Assembly: GCF_003667565.1 (NCBI RefSeq)
Contig: NZ_RCUX01000005.1
Coordinates: 62,001 to 126,000, forward strand
DNA length: 64,000 nucleotides
Direction: 5' to 3'
Source: Mycetocola tolaasinivorans
Lineage (GTDB): Bacteria > Actinomycetota > Actinomycetes > Actinomycetales > Microbacteriaceae
Shown: positions 16,433 to 26,387 of the stretch, one piece after another
How the letters are laid out: the number at the start of each line of letters is the position of its first letter
How positions within the stretch are numbered: position 1 is the stretch's first letter
Notes under the pieces: generated by a model
What the model saw: only the letters and a program-made list of their open reading frames with translations
Database searches by the model: none
What the model was told of the DNA's origin: nothing
Program-made: the position numbers and the translations under genes

Positions 16433-18154
16433 CTAGAGCAGCGCCACCAGCTCGGGCGTTGCCGCGGCGCGCACGGCCTCGCGGGCACCGGCGGGGGACT
16501 CCGCGGCCAGGGCGGCCGCCGCGAGACGCTCGCAGTGCTCCATCGTGTGGGTCTTGAGGGCCAGTCGTACCCCGCGGATTTTGCTCGTGGCCATCGAGAG
16601 GCTGCTGACGCCGAGGCCCACCAGCACCAGCGCGAGCAGGGGATCTCCGGCGGACTCGCCACAGACCCCGAGCGGCTTACCCGCCTGCTTTGCCCCGTTG
16701 GCCGCGGCCGCGATCACGTCGAGCACCCCGGGCTGCCAGGGATCCAGCAGCTCGGAGAGCTCCCCCTCCATACGGTCGGCCGCCATCGTGTACTGGGCCA
16801 GGTCGTTGGTGCCGAGGCTGCCAAACTCGACCTCGGCGAGCACCTGGGAGGCCCGCAGCGCCGCCGCGGGCACCTCGATCATCACACCCGGCTTGGGCAG
16901 CCCGTTGGCGCGGACCCGCTCGGCAAACCAGCGCGCCTCGGCCACGGTTGCGACCATCGGGGCCATCACCCGGACGTCCGCCCCGGTGAGCCTGGCCGCC
17001 GCGGCGAGTGCCTGCAGCTGGGTTTCCAGCAGCTCGGGCAGGGCCTGGGAGAGGCGCAGACCGCGGCGGCCGAGCGCCGGGTTCTCCTCCTCGCCGAGAT
17101 CGGCAAAGGCGAGCGGCTTATCGGCACCGGCGTCGAGGGTTCGCACAACCACCCGGCGACCATCGAAGGGGGTGAAGACCCGGCGGTACACCTCGGTCTG
17201 CTCCTCGAGGGTGGGCGCGTGCGCGGCGGAGAGAAACACAAATTCGGTGCGGAACAGCCCCACGCCCTCGAGATCCTCGGCCCCGGCGAGCTCGGCATCC
17301 TCGGCCCCGCCGATGTTGGCGAGTAGCGCTATCGGGTGGCCGTCCTGGGTGCGTCCGGGGCCGGACACCTCGGCGAGGGCCGCGGCCCGGCGCTCGCGAC
17401 GCAGCCGCTGACTGGCCACGGCCTCGGGATCGGGACTAACCACGACCTCGCCGGTGTCCCCATCCAGGGAGATCGGCGTGCCAGCGGGAATCTCGGTGGC
17501 CCCGGCGAGCTGCACCACGGCCGGGATACCCATCTGGGCGGCAAGAATTGCGGTGTGGCTCGTGCGCCCACCGGCGCGCGTCACGATACCGAGCACCAGT
17601 GAACGGTCGAGCGTCGCGGTTTCGGCGGGTGCCAGATCCTCGGCCACGATGATGCTCGGCACGCTAAAGGACGGTACCCCGGGAGCGGGCAGCCCCAGCA
17701 CCCGGGCGATCGCCCGCGAACCGATATCACGCAGGTCGGTGACCCGCTCGGCAAAGTAGCCGCCGAGCGCCTCAAACTTTGCCGCGAACTCGTCGATCGC
17801 GAGGTTGATCGAGGTGGCCGGGCCGTTGCCCTCGCCCAGGTGCTTCGTGACCGCACGGTGCAGCGCACGATCGCGGGCGATCATCGCGGTGGCCTTGAGT
17901 ACGTCACGGGCGGTGGCATCTGCCTGGGCGGAGCGCGCCTCGAGATCCTCGGCCACAAACATAAAGCTCGCGATTGCGGCCTCCGAGGCTGCCGCAGTGT
18001 CCTCCGCCACGGCCTCATTCTGCGGGGGTTGCACCGGTGCCGCTACCCGCACCACGGGGCCATAGGCGGAGCCGGGGCTCACCCCGACCCCCTGGCGGAC
18101 CCCCGCCGTCGGAGCGCTCGCCGAGGTGGCCGCCACGGCACCGATGCCCGTCAC
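16433..18154 (-). CDS. ptsI: PTS enzyme I (phosphoenolpyruvate-protein phosphotransferase)
   Basis: Enzyme I takes phosphate from phosphoenolpyruvate and passes it to HPr. The 573-residue protein has GGRTSHTAILA with phospho-His200. Its C-terminal PEP-binding barrel has LFRTEFVFL, TLDAGADKPL, MIEVPAA and GSLGTNDLAQY. The N-terminus has an Ala-rich extension of about 20 residues. The GTG start at 18154 overlaps the ptsH stop by 4 bp. It is the last gene of the fru-pts block. Confidence 0.95.
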   Translation of the reverse strand: MTGIGAVAATSASAPTAGVRQGVGVSPGSAYGPVVRVAAPVQPPQNEAVAEDTAAASEAAIASFMFVAEDLEARSAQADATARDVLKATAMIARDRALHRAVTKHLGEGNGPATSINLAIDEFAAKFEALGGYFAERVTDLRDIGSRAIARVLGLPAPGVPSFSVPSIIVAEDLAPAETATLDRSLVLGIVTRAGGRTSHTAILAAQMGIPAVVQLAGATEIPAGTPISLDGDTGEVVVSPDPEAVASQRLRRERRAAALAEVSGPGRTQDGHPIALLANIGGAEDAELAGAEDLEGVGLFRTEFVFLSAAHAPTLEEQTEVYRRVFTPFDGRRVVVRTLDAGADKPLAFADLGEEENPALGRRGLRLSQALPELLETQLQALAAAARLTGADVRVMAPMVATVAEARWFAERVRANGLPKPGVMIEVPAAALRASQVLAEVEFGSLGTNDLAQYTMAADRMEGELSELLDPWQPGVLDVIAAAANGAKQAGKPLGVCGESAGDPLLALVLVGLGVSSLSMATSKIRGVRLALKTHTMEHCERLAAAALAAESPAGAREAVRAAATPELVALL

Positions 18155-18420
18155 TCTGCGTCCAGGTCCGAGTTCAGCAGCTCGACGAGGCGGTCGAGCA
18201 CGGCCTCAGTCTCGGGGCCCTCGGCCGTCAGCTCGACGGTCTCGCCGTTGCGCGCACCGAGCGCCATGACGCCCAGGATGCTGCCGGCGTCCACGGTGGG
18301 CTCGCCCGGTCGGCCAATCTCAACCTCGAGGCCCGAGTCTTCGACGGCCTCCACGAAGATCGCGGCGGGCCGCGAGTGCAGGCCGATGGACGAGGCGATG
18401 ATTGCGGTACGAGTTGCCAT
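18151..18420 (-). CDS. ptsH: PTS phosphocarrier protein HPr
   Basis: The 89-residue protein has the active-site segment GLHSRPAA with His15 and a Ser47 region (DAGSILGVMALGA) like the regulatory serine site. AAGGAG lies 9 nt before the ATG. It relays phosphate from enzyme I to the fructose EII encoded 65 bp upstream. Confidence 0.95.
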   Translation of the reverse strand: MATRTAIIASSIGLHSRPAAIFVEAVEDSGLEVEIGRPGEPTVDAGSILGVMALGARNGETVELTAEGPETEAVLDRLVELLNSDLDAE

Positions 18421-18485
18421 GATGTGCTCCTTTGGTAGGTGTGTTTACGGTAGCCCGCCGCGCGGCGAACGTACAGGGGTAGGGG

Positions 18486-20552
18486 TTAGACGGTGACCTG
18501 TGCGGTCGCCTGCTGGGCCAGCTTGTTCCGGGCGGCGATCGTCTTGAGCGTGATCACCAGCAGCGCGGTGATCGCGACACCGATGGCCAGCGCCAGCACA
18601 AACAGCAGCGGCTGGCCGATCAGCGGCAGCACCCAGATGCCGCCGTGCGGGGCACGCAGGGTCGCGCCGAAGAGCATCACCAGGCCGCCGGTGATCGCGG
18701 AGCCGATCGTCGAGGACACCATCACGCGGATGGGGTCGGCCGCGGCAAAGGGGATCGCACCCTCGGAGATGAACGAGGCACCCAGCAGCCAGGCGGCCTT
18801 ACCGTTCTCGCGCTCAGGGGCGGAGAACAGCTTCGGACGCAGCGCCGTGGCCAGGGCCATCGCGAGCGGAGCGACCATACCGGCGGCCATGACCGCGGCC
18901 ATAATCTTGAGCTGCGGGGCATCCAGGGAGGCACCGGCGGCGGCGAGGCCGGCGGTAGCGAACCCGTAGGCCACCTTGTTGACCGGGCCACCGAGGTCAA
19001 AGCCCATCATTGCGCCGAGGATCAGGCCGAGCACCAGCACGCCGGCGCCGGTCAGGCCGTTCAGTCCGTCGTTCATCGAGGTCATCAGCCAGACGATGGG
19101 GCGGCCGAGGACCGCGATGAACAGACCCGCGGTAATGAGGGTGGACAGCAGCGGGATGACCACGACCGGCATCACACCGCGAACGCCCTTGTGGACCTTC
19201 CAGCTCGAAATCCAGTGCGCCACAGCACCGGCCAGTAGACCGGTCACGATACCGCCCAGGAAGCCGGCATTCATCGAGGCCGCCAGCGCACCGCCGACGA
19301 TACCGGGCACCAGGCCCGGACGGTCGGCGATACCGAACGCGATGTAGCCGGAGAGAATCGGCACCAGGAATCCGAACGAGGCCGAACCGATCACAAACAG
19401 CAGCCCAGCCCACGAGGTGAGGCTCGCGATGTTGAAGCTCTGGGTGATATCGAACGCGGCGTCCTCGGTGTGAATACCGTACTTGACGATCTCGATCGCC
19501 CCGCTCTGGCCCAGCGCGATCTGCGCGAGCATGAACGAGAGCGCGATCAGGATGCCGCCGGCGGCCACGAACGGAATCATGTAGGAGACACCGGTCATCA
19601 GCCACTGCTGCAGGCGGGTTCCAAATCCCTTCCGCTCCGAAGACTCGCTCGGCACCGGGGTGGCGCTCGCCGCGGACGTGGCCCGGGCCGGATCGGCGGC
19701 CCAGGCATCGGCGAGGCGTTCGGCGTCGATCAGGAGCTGGGGCCCGGCGGAGATCGCCTTCTTCACGCCCACATCGATCGTGGGCTTCCCGGCGAAGCGT
19801 GCGCGATCCTTGACCTCGACGTCGTGGGCAAAGATGACGGCGTCTGCGGCCGCGATATCCGCAGGCTTGAGCGGGGTGGACCCGGCCGACCCCTGAGTCT
19901 CCACCAGGATCTGGTGACCGGCCTCGCGGGCGGCGTTCTCCAGCGCCTCGGCGGCCATATAGGTGTGGGCGATGCCGGTGGGGCAGGAGGTGACCGCGAC
20001 GAAGCGCAGCACCCGTGCCGGGGCGGGTGCGGGTGCCTCCTCGGCGGGAGCAGCGGGGGCGCTGGCCGGAGCGACGGATGCAGCCGGGGCGGCCGGTGCC
20101 GCGGCCTTCAGCTGCACGTGCTCCTCAACGATCGCCACGACCTCCTCCTCGCTCGCGGCGTTCAGCAGTGCCTGCCGGAAGTCATCGTGCATGAGGGCAC
20201 GCGCGAGCTGGGGGAGCACCTGCATGTGGGCGTCTCCGCCGTCGGCGGGGGCGGCGATCAGGAAGACCAGGCGCGCCGGGCCATCCTTCGCACCCCAGTC
20301 GATACCGTCGGCGATCCGGCCGAACACCAGCGAGGGTTCGGTGATGGCCGCACTGCGTGCGTGGGGGATTCCGATACCCCCGGGCAGGCCGGTGGCCATC
20401 TTGCTCTCGCGCTCCTGAACATCGGCAATGAAGAGATCGATGTCGGTACAGCGACCGCTGGCCACGAGGCGCTGAGCCAGCGTGCGCGTGGCCTCGTGCC
20501 GATCGGTGCCGGTGAGATCGAGCACCACCTGTTCAACGTTGATGAGTGGCAT
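18486..20552 (-). CDS. fruA: PTS fructose-specific EIIABC component
   Basis: This 688-residue protein imports fructose and phosphorylates it at C1. The order is EIIA (1-145, phospho-His64 in GIPHARS), an Ala/Pro linker (151-180), EIIB (181-285, phospho-Cys190 in AVTSCPTGIAHTYMAAE), and a membrane EIIC from about 310 with many helices. The domain order A-B-C is usual for actinobacterial FruA. It is followed by ptsH and ptsI and preceded by fruK and fruR on the same strand. SD AAAGGA precedes the ATG. Confidence 0.95.
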   Translation of the reverse strand: MPLINVEQVVLDLTGTDRHEATRTLAQRLVASGRCTDIDLFIADVQERESKMATGLPGGIGIPHARSAAITEPSLVFGRIADGIDWGAKDGPARLVFLIAAPADGGDAHMQVLPQLARALMHDDFRQALLNAASEEEVVAIVEEHVQLKAAAPAAPAASVAPASAPAAPAEEAPAPAPARVLRFVAVTSCPTGIAHTYMAAEALENAAREAGHQILVETQGSAGSTPLKPADIAAADAVIFAHDVEVKDRARFAGKPTIDVGVKKAISAGPQLLIDAERLADAWAADPARATSAASATPVPSESSERKGFGTRLQQWLMTGVSYMIPFVAAGGILIALSFMLAQIALGQSGAIEIVKYGIHTEDAAFDITQSFNIASLTSWAGLLFVIGSASFGFLVPILSGYIAFGIADRPGLVPGIVGGALAASMNAGFLGGIVTGLLAGAVAHWISSWKVHKGVRGVMPVVVIPLLSTLITAGLFIAVLGRPIVWLMTSMNDGLNGLTGAGVLVLGLILGAMMGFDLGGPVNKVAYGFATAGLAAAGASLDAPQLKIMAAVMAAGMVAPLAMALATALRPKLFSAPERENGKAAWLLGASFISEGAIPFAAADPIRVMVSSTIGSAITGGLVMLFGATLRAPHGGIWVLPLIGQPLLFVLALAIGVAITALLVITLKTIAARNKLAQQATAQVTV

Positions 20553-20597
20553 TTCGAGTCCTTTCGGGGTTCCTACGTGGTGTGACGTGCGTGGGGG

Positions 20598-21545
20598 TCA
20601 GTCGGTGACCGGAAGGTCACGCTGCGGGGTATGGATCACATCGGTCCGGATGTGGTCAAGATCGGTGGGGGAGGGTACCTCGGTGCCGGGTAGCCGCACG
20701 GCGGCGGCCCCCCAGCTCACGCCGCGAATGAGGGCGTTGGCGGGGTTTACCTGCTGGCTGAGCCCGTGCAGGAGCCCTGCGAGCATGCAGTCGCCGGCAC
20801 CCACCGTCGAGACCGGATCGGTCACGACCGAGCGTGCGTGCACGACGCTCTCGGCGCTGACCAGCACGGCGCCGTCGCGGCCGAGGCTCACCGCGACGTA
20901 GCGGATTCCGGCGTCGACCAGCTCCTGAGCGGTGTCGATGACCTCGCCCAGGGTGGTCAGCGACCGGCCGCTCAGCTCCTCGAGCTCCTCACGGTTGGGC
21001 TTGATCAGGGTGGGGATCGCCGCCACGGCGGCGGCAAATGCCGGGCCGGAGGAGTCGATCGCCACGTGGGCACCCAGGCGCTTCGCCTCGGTCACGAGCT
21101 GCGCGTAGAGGTCGGTCGGGGCACCGGGTGGCAGGCTGCCGCAGCCCGCTATCCAGGTGCCCGCGCTGACCGGTGCGAGCGTTGCCGCGAAGAGCGCGTG
21201 GGTATCGGCGGTGCCGAGCTGCGGGCCGGCCTCGTTGAGCTTGGTGGTGGTCCCGTCGGGCTCGAGCACGCTGATGTTCATGCGCACGCTGCCGGCGATG
21301 GGTACGATCCGGGTCTGCACCGCGGTCTCGCGCAGCAGCGCCTCGAACAGCGTACCCTCGGGTCCGCCGGAGGGGACCACGACGAGGGGATCCCCGCCCA
21401 TGCTCGCGAGTGCGCGGCCGACGTTGACACCCTTGCCGCCGGGATCGATGCGGGAGGAGGATGCGCGGAGCACCTGGCCGCGATACAGGGCTTCCACCGT
21501 GACGGCGCGGTCGATGCTGGGGTTGGGGGTGAGCGTGACGATCAT
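20598..21545 (-). CDS. fruK: 1-phosphofructokinase
   Basis: FruK converts fructose 1-phosphate from the PTS to fructose 1,6-bisphosphate. The 315-residue PfkB-family protein starts MIVTLTPNPSIDRAV. It has the substrate loop GGKGVNVGRAL and the C-terminal signature VSTVGAGDCMLAG with the catalytic Asp. It overlaps the fruR stop by 4 bp and lies 45 bp before fruA. Confidence 0.95.
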   Translation of the reverse strand: MIVTLTPNPSIDRAVTVEALYRGQVLRASSSRIDPGGKGVNVGRALASMGGDPLVVVPSGGPEGTLFEALLRETAVQTRIVPIAGSVRMNISVLEPDGTTTKLNEAGPQLGTADTHALFAATLAPVSAGTWIAGCGSLPPGAPTDLYAQLVTEAKRLGAHVAIDSSGPAFAAAVAAIPTLIKPNREELEELSGRSLTTLGEVIDTAQELVDAGIRYVAVSLGRDGAVLVSAESVVHARSVVTDPVSTVGAGDCMLAGLLHGLSQQVNPANALIRGVSWGAAAVRLPGTEVPSPTDLDHIRTDVIHTPQRDLPVTD

Positions 21546-22303
21546 GAGTGAATTACCTTCGGTCCGGCCGCGCGGATCGCCTCGGCGAGATCCTCGTCCA
21601 CATCCCCGTCGGTGATGATCACATCCATCTCCTCAAGGGTTGCAAAGCGGTGCAGGTGCACGCTCGCGGCCTTGCTGGAATCCGCCACGAGGACGGTGGT
21701 GCGGCTCGCGATGACCATCGCGCGCTTGGTGGCGGCCTCGATCTGATCGGGGGTCGTGAGCCCCCGGGCAAGGTCGAAACCGTTGGTGCCGATGAATCCC
21801 ACGTCCACGGTGAGTTCGGCGAGGGCGTCGGTGGTCCAGCGGCCGACGGCGGCGCCGGTCATGGAGCGTACCTGGCCGCCGAGTTGCAGCAGCGTAATAC
21901 CGGGCTTGGTCGACAGGGCGGCGCAGATCATCGGGCTGTTGGCGACGACCGTGAGTTCGGCATCCGCGGGCAGTGCCTGCGCGATCGCGAGCGTGGTGGT
22001 GCCGGCATCGAGCAGGATGGTGCCGGTTTGAGGCAGCTGTTCGAGGGCGAGCTGGGCGATACTGCGCTTATCGGCGAGGTGGCGCCCGATGCGCTCGGTG
22101 ACGTTGATCTCGGAGTTCAGCGCGTCGGTGGGGATGGCACCGCCGTGTGCACGCTTGACCAGGCCGCGCCGCTCGAGGGCGGTGAGGTCGCGTCGAATGG
22201 TCTCGGCGGTCACCTCAAGCTGGTCGGCCAGTGCGCTGCCCTCGACTCGCCCCTGGGCACGCGCCAGGGTGAGGATGAGCTGCTGTCGTTCCGCGGCGTA
22301 CAC
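21542..22303 (-). CDS. fruR: DeoR-family transcriptional regulator of the fructose operon
   Basis: The 253-residue product has an N-terminal helix-turn-helix (GSALADQLEVTAETIRRDL, then RRGLVKRAHGGA) and a C-terminal DeoR sugar-phosphate sensing domain (LDAGTTTLAIA, FIGTNGFD). Its ligand is probably a fructose phosphate. I chose GTG at 22303 because GGGAG lies 5 nt upstream and the family usually begins M-Y-A-A-E-R-Q; an ATG at 22339 is a possible alternative. It is the first gene of the fru block. Confidence 0.88.
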   Translation of the reverse strand: MYAAERQQLILTLARAQGRVEGSALADQLEVTAETIRRDLTALERRGLVKRAHGGAIPTDALNSEINVTERIGRHLADKRSIAQLALEQLPQTGTILLDAGTTTLAIAQALPADAELTVVANSPMICAALSTKPGITLLQLGGQVRSMTGAAVGRWTTDALAELTVDVGFIGTNGFDLARGLTTPDQIEAATKRAMVIASRTTVLVADSSKAASVHLHRFATLEEMDVIITDGDVDEDLAEAIRAAGPKVIHS

Positions 22304-22349
22304 GGTGTCTCCCGTCGTTGGTCGATCAATTTGACCCATAGTCCCACAG

Positions 22350-22375
22350 AAACAGAAGAAAACAAATGCTAAACA
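22350..22375 (-). promoter_or_regulatory. Candidate FruR operator with three direct repeats
   Basis: On the minus strand TGTTT occurs three times (22371-22375, 22360-22364, 22350-22354) at 11- and 10-bp spacing, so all face one side of the helix. It lies about 50 bp before the fruR start in an AT-rich stretch. DeoR-type regulators commonly bind such direct repeats. Confidence 0.45.
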
Positions 22376-22581
22376 ACACATTGACGCCGGGTTTGGCGCA
22401 AAATGCCCGCCCATATTTCTGTGTTTATGTGGATTTTGCCCCGTGGGCGGGGGTCGCGGTGCTCGAAAAATCCCGGATGTGCGCGGGGTGCGGGCGCAGC
22501 AAAACACCCTCCCCGGCCGAGATCCTGGGCGGATCAGTGGCGGGAGAGGGCGTCTGCGGTGGCCGGGGAGACCGGCGAAAA

Positions 22582-23160
22582 CTAGCGGATTTCGTCCGAA
22601 GTGGTGGTCGAGGCCGCGGCCTCGGGGGCCTTCGAAATCTCAACCTCGGGCTCGGTAAACTCGGCGGCGCTGGCCTCGAGGTCCGCGATTTCCTCGTTCT
22701 CGTTTCCGCGGTTGGGCGAGAAGACCCAGTAGCGATAGAGCACGAAGCGGAAGATCGAGCCGAGGATCAGGCCCACGCCGTTCAGCGCGATGTTGTCGGC
22801 GGCGGCCGAGGTGAACCCCAAAACATCGTGGGAGACCCAGACACAGAGGGTGCTGATTCCCATGCCGGCAAAGCTCACGGCGAAGAACTCGATGCCCTCA
22901 CGCACGGTGCTGTTGGTGCGGTGGGTCGCAAAGGTCCAGAAGCGGTTTCCGAGCCAGTTGGTGATGATCGCGAGGGTCGTGGCGATGACGGTGGCGATGA
23001 CCACGCCGTTCTTCACGTGCTCGGGATTCAGTGGGCCCATGCGCAGCAGGTTGAACGAAACCGCGGTGACGACAAAACCGGCACCGCCGACCACGGCGAA
23101 CTTGAAGAGCTGCATAAACAGCGGATACCAGGAAGCGGACTTCACTCTGCTCAGGTTCAT
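22582..23160 (-). CDS. GtrA-family membrane protein
   Basis: The 192-residue protein has four helices with the GtrA features FKFAVVGGAGFVVTAVSFN and RFVLYRYWVF. A charged acidic tail (about 150-192) follows. GtrA proteins are thought to help move polyprenyl-linked sugars across the membrane for glycan modification. AGGGGGG precedes the ATG. It is divergent from purK, and the nearby polysaccharide genes fit this role. Confidence 0.85.
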   Translation of the reverse strand: MNLSRVKSASWYPLFMQLFKFAVVGGAGFVVTAVSFNLLRMGPLNPEHVKNGVVIATVIATTLAIITNWLGNRFWTFATHRTNSTVREGIEFFAVSFAGMGISTLCVWVSHDVLGFTSAAADNIALNGVGLILGSIFRFVLYRYWVFSPNRGNENEEIADLEASAAEFTEPEVEISKAPEAAASTTTSDEIR

Positions 23161-23316
23161 TAACCCCCCTCGGGCGGAAAACTCCCCGGCGGGTGTTCTC
23201 GGCTACTAACGGTATTCACATGCGGAAAGATGTGCACCGGACGGATAGTCTACCCGGTGTTCTATAACATTAGCTTTGAGAGTGCTGAAGAACACGCCTC
23301 GGAGACGGAGACCCAC

Positions 23317-24450
23317 GTGCTGAAAATCGGAGTTATCGGTGGCGGTCAGCTGGCGCGGATGATGATCCCCGCCGCGATCAACCTCGCCCTGGACGTGCGG
23401 GTGCTCGCCGAAGCACCGGGTTCACCGGCCGAGATCGCCGCGACATCGGTGGGTGACTATCGCGACGCCGCGACCGTCCTCGCCTTTGCCGCCGAGGTCG
23501 ATGTGATCACCTTCGACCACGAGCACGTGCCGCAGTCGGTGCTGGCCGCCCTCGTGGCCACCGGGGTACGGGTACACCCGGGCCCGGACGCGCTGCTCTA
23601 CGCGCAGGACAAGCTGCTGATGCGTGCGAAGCTCTCCGAACTGGGCCTGCCCACCCCGGACTGGGCCGAGGTGCGCTCGGCCGCCGAACTGCAGACCTTC
23701 CTCGACGCTCACGGCGGTGCCGGCGTTCTGAAGACCCCGCGTGGCGGATACGACGGTAAGGGCGTGCGCGTGGTGCGCTCGGCCGCCGAGGCCACCGACT
23801 GGTTTACCGCGGTTGCCGAATCCGGAGACACCGGCAGCCTCCTGGTTGAGGAGCTCGTCGACTTCACCCGGGAGCTCGCACTGCTCGGTGCGCGTCGTCC
23901 CGGTGGGCAGAGCGCCTACTGGCCGGTCGTTGAGACCATCCAGCGTGACGGCGTCTGCGCCGAGGTGCTGGCACCCGCGCCCACGAGCGACACCGCGGTG
24001 GCAGCGGAGGCCGAGCGGATCGCCCGGGCCCTGGCCGATGGTCTGGGAATCACCGGTGTGTTTGCCGTGGAACTGTTTGAAACCCGGGACGGCCGCGTGC
24101 TCGTCAACGAGATGGCGATGCGACCGCACAACTCCGGTCACTGGACCCAGGACGGCTCCTTCACCAGCCAGTTCGAGCAGCACCTGCGCGCGATCGCGGA
24201 CCTCCCCCTGGGCGACCCCGCGCCGCGCGCCCCGATCACCGTGATGGCCAACATCCTCGGCGGTCCCGTCGAGGGTACCCTGGCGGATCGCTACCCCCTG
24301 GTGATGGCCCAGTTCCCCGAGGCCAAGATCCACAACTACAACAAGGAGCCGCGGCCGGGTCGCAAGGTCGGCCACGTCAACGTGACCGGAACCGACCTCG
24401 GTGAGGTGCGCACCCGAGCACGGGAGATCGAATCACTCTTCCAGGGTTGA
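23317..24450 (+). CDS. purK: 5-(carboxyamino)imidazole ribonucleotide synthase
   Basis: PurK makes N5-carboxyaminoimidazole ribonucleotide from AIR, bicarbonate and ATP in purine synthesis. The 377-residue ATP-grasp protein has KIGVIGGGQLARMM at the N-terminus, LKTPRGGYDGKGV, and NEMAMRPHNSGHWT. I chose GTG at 23317 over the longer frame because GGAGAC lies just upstream and the conserved family sequence begins at once. purE follows. Confidence 0.95.
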   Translation: MLKIGVIGGGQLARMMIPAAINLALDVRVLAEAPGSPAEIAATSVGDYRDAATVLAFAAEVDVITFDHEHVPQSVLAALVATGVRVHPGPDALLYAQDKLLMRAKLSELGLPTPDWAEVRSAAELQTFLDAHGGAGVLKTPRGGYDGKGVRVVRSAAEATDWFTAVAESGDTGSLLVEELVDFTRELALLGARRPGGQSAYWPVVETIQRDGVCAEVLAPAPTSDTAVAAEAERIARALADGLGITGVFAVELFETRDGRVLVNEMAMRPHNSGHWTQDGSFTSQFEQHLRAIADLPLGDPAPRAPITVMANILGGPVEGTLADRYPLVMAQFPEAKIHNYNKEPRPGRKVGHVNVTGTDLGEVRTRAREIESLFQG

Positions 24451-24455
24451 GCCGT

Positions 24456-24470
24456 TAGCATGGACCCATG
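24456..24470 (+). promoter_or_regulatory. Leaderless-type promoter core for purE
   Basis: TAGCAT (24456-24461) is followed by GGACCC and then the purE ATG at 24468. The same pattern with GTG occurs at 48755-48769. Confidence 0.5.
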
Positions 24471-24977
24471 TCACATCACGCCAGCGAACATCCCCGGGTC
24501 GGCATCGTCATGGGAAGCGACTCCGACTGGAGCGTCATGGCCGCCGCCTCCGCCCAGCTCTCCGAGTTTGGGATCGACCACGAGGTCGAGGTAGTCAGCG
24601 CCCACCGCACCCCGCACAAGCTCGTCACCTACGGTGAGCAGGCGCGTGAGCGTGGGCTGAGCGTGATCATCGCCGGTGCCGGTGGTGCGGCGCACCTCCC
24701 GGGAATGCTGGCCTCGGTCACCACCCTTCCCGTGGTGGGCGTGCCCGTGCCGCTCGCCACGCTGGATGGCATGGACTCCCTGCTGTCGATCGTGCAGATG
24801 CCTGGCGGTATCCCGGTCGCAACGGTCTCGATCGGCGGGGCTAAGAACGCCGCGATTCTCGCCGCCCGCATCCTGGCTACCTCTGATGCGGCGCTCGCCG
24901 ACACCCTGGCCACCTACCAGCGCGAGCTTGCCGAGCTGGTCGAGGAAAAGAACGCGGCGCTCAAAGCACGCCTATGA
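24468..24977 (+). CDS. purE: N5-carboxyaminoimidazole ribonucleotide mutase
   Basis: PurE moves the carboxyl group of the PurK product to make CAIR. The 169-residue protein has [19 protein letters not shown] with the catalytic His, and [11 protein letters not shown], all family hallmarks. It begins 17 bp after purK and overlaps the LCP gene by 4 bp. Confidence 0.95.
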   Translation: MSHHASEHPRVGIVMGSDSDWSVMAAASAQLSEFGIDHEVEVVSAHRTPHKLVTYGEQARERGLSVIIAGAGGAAHLPGMLASVTTLPVVGVPVPLATLDGMDSLLSIVQMPGGIPVATVSIGGAKNAAILAARILATSDAALADTLATYQRELAELVEEKNAALKARL

Positions 24978-26329
24978 TCGACCAAGCTGAGCGGCCCATC
25001 CGCCACCCGAACACCGCCTCCCCGGCGGTGATGACCCGTCGCGGGTGGTGGCTGGTGCTGCTGAACTTTTTGCTGCCCGGTTCCGCCCAGGTCCTGGCGG
25101 GTAACCGCCGCCTCGGCCGGCTGGGTCTGATCAGCACGTTTACGCTGTGGCTGCTGGCCATCGCGGCCGGTGTGCTCGCGCTGGTGCGCCCCGAGCAGCT
25201 GTTCGCGTTTGCAACAAACTCGTGGTTCCTGGTGCTCGCGCAGATCGTCCTGATCGCCTACGCGGTGCTGTGGTTTGTGCTGGCCGTGGATACCCTGCGC
25301 CTGACCCGCATCATTCGGGCCACACCGCTGGGCCGGGTCGCGATCCTCGGGCTGGGCCTCGCCTTCCTCGTGGCGTCCACCGGTATTGCGGGGGCCGGGG
25401 CCTACTACGCAAACGTGGCGGGAGACACCCTGGGCAAGCTGTTCGGGGCGAGTGCCCCGCCCGAGGACCCCACCGACGGCTACTACAACATTCTCCTGCT
25501 CGGCGGCGATGCGGGGCCGGACCGCTCGGGCATGCGCCCGGACAGCCTCTCGGTCGTCTCGATCAACGCCGACAGCGGCCAGGCGACCATGATCGGCCTG
25601 CCGCGTGACATGCTCAACGTGCCCTTCAACGACACCTCGCCGATGCACAAGCGCTACCCGAACGGCTATAACAAGTGTGATGTGAGCGCGTGCAAGCTCA
25701 ACTCGATCTACACCGAGGCCGAGGTGCGCCACCCCGACTTCTACCCGAATGCGAAGGCCGAGGGTTCCTCCCCGGGCATCGAGGCCACCAAGGACGCCGC
25801 CGAGGCCCTGACCGGCCTGCGCATTCCGTACTACGTGCTGGTGGATATGCAGGGCTTCGCCGATCTGATCGACGCCCTGGGCGGCGTGGAGGTCACCGTG
25901 GATAAGCGTCTGCCGATCGGCGGCGACGAAAACCTCAACGGCGTGATCGAGTGGATCGAACCGGGGACCCAGCACATGGACGGCTATCACGCTCAGTGGT
26001 TCGCGCGCTCCCGTCACGGCACGAGCGACTTCGACCGGATGGAGCGGCAGCGTCAGCTGCAGGAGGCCGTGCTGAAGCAGTTCACACCGGCCAACGTCTT
26101 CTCGAAGTTCCAGGGCATCGCCGATGCCGGCACCCAGGTGGTCAAGACCGATATTCCGCGCGACCTCATCGGATACTTCGTCAACCTCGCGACGAAGACG
26201 CGGGCGCTCCCGGTGCAAAAGCTCGAGCTCACCCCGGCCAACGGTATCAACCAGGATCACCCGGATATCGATCAGATTCACGGCAAGATCCGTGATCTCC
26301 TGTATCCGAAATCCACACCCGCCAAGTAG
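24974..26329 (+). CDS. LytR-CpsA-Psr (LCP) family glycopolymer transferase
   Basis: LCP proteins transfer lipid-linked glycopolymers onto peptidoglycan outside the membrane. The 451-residue protein has about four helices in residues 25-140. The LCP domain then shows [10 protein letters not shown], a conserved Asp/Arg run ([11 protein letters not shown]), [24 protein letters not shown] and [13 protein letters not shown] with the arginines that bind the lipid phosphate. It begins inside purE (ATGA overlap) but its function fits the polysaccharide genes that follow. Confidence 0.9.
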   Translation: MIDQAERPIRHPNTASPAVMTRRGWWLVLLNFLLPGSAQVLAGNRRLGRLGLISTFTLWLLAIAAGVLALVRPEQLFAFATNSWFLVLAQIVLIAYAVLWFVLAVDTLRLTRIIRATPLGRVAILGLGLAFLVASTGIAGAGAYYANVAGDTLGKLFGASAPPEDPTDGYYNILLLGGDAGPDRSGMRPDSLSVVSINADSGQATMIGLPRDMLNVPFNDTSPMHKRYPNGYNKCDVSACKLNSIYTEAEVRHPDFYPNAKAEGSSPGIEATKDAAEALTGLRIPYYVLVDMQGFADLIDALGGVEVTVDKRLPIGGDENLNGVIEWIEPGTQHMDGYHAQWFARSRHGTSDFDRMERQRQLQEAVLKQFTPANVFSKFQGIADAGTQVVKTDIPRDLIGYFVNLATKTRALPVQKLELTPANGINQDHPDIDQIHGKIRDLLYPKSTPAK

Positions 26330-26336
26330 GCGAACA

Positions 26337-26367
26337 AAAACGGCCCCGTCGTCGACGGGGCCGTTTT
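26337..26367. terminator. Bidirectional hairpin terminator
   Basis: AAAACGGCCCCGTCG and CGACGGGGCCGTTTT pair perfectly with a one-base centre. It ends in TTTT on the plus strand and serves the convergent LCP and glycosyltransferase genes. Confidence 0.85.
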
Positions 26368-26387
26368 CGTATCGAAAGATTCTCCGA

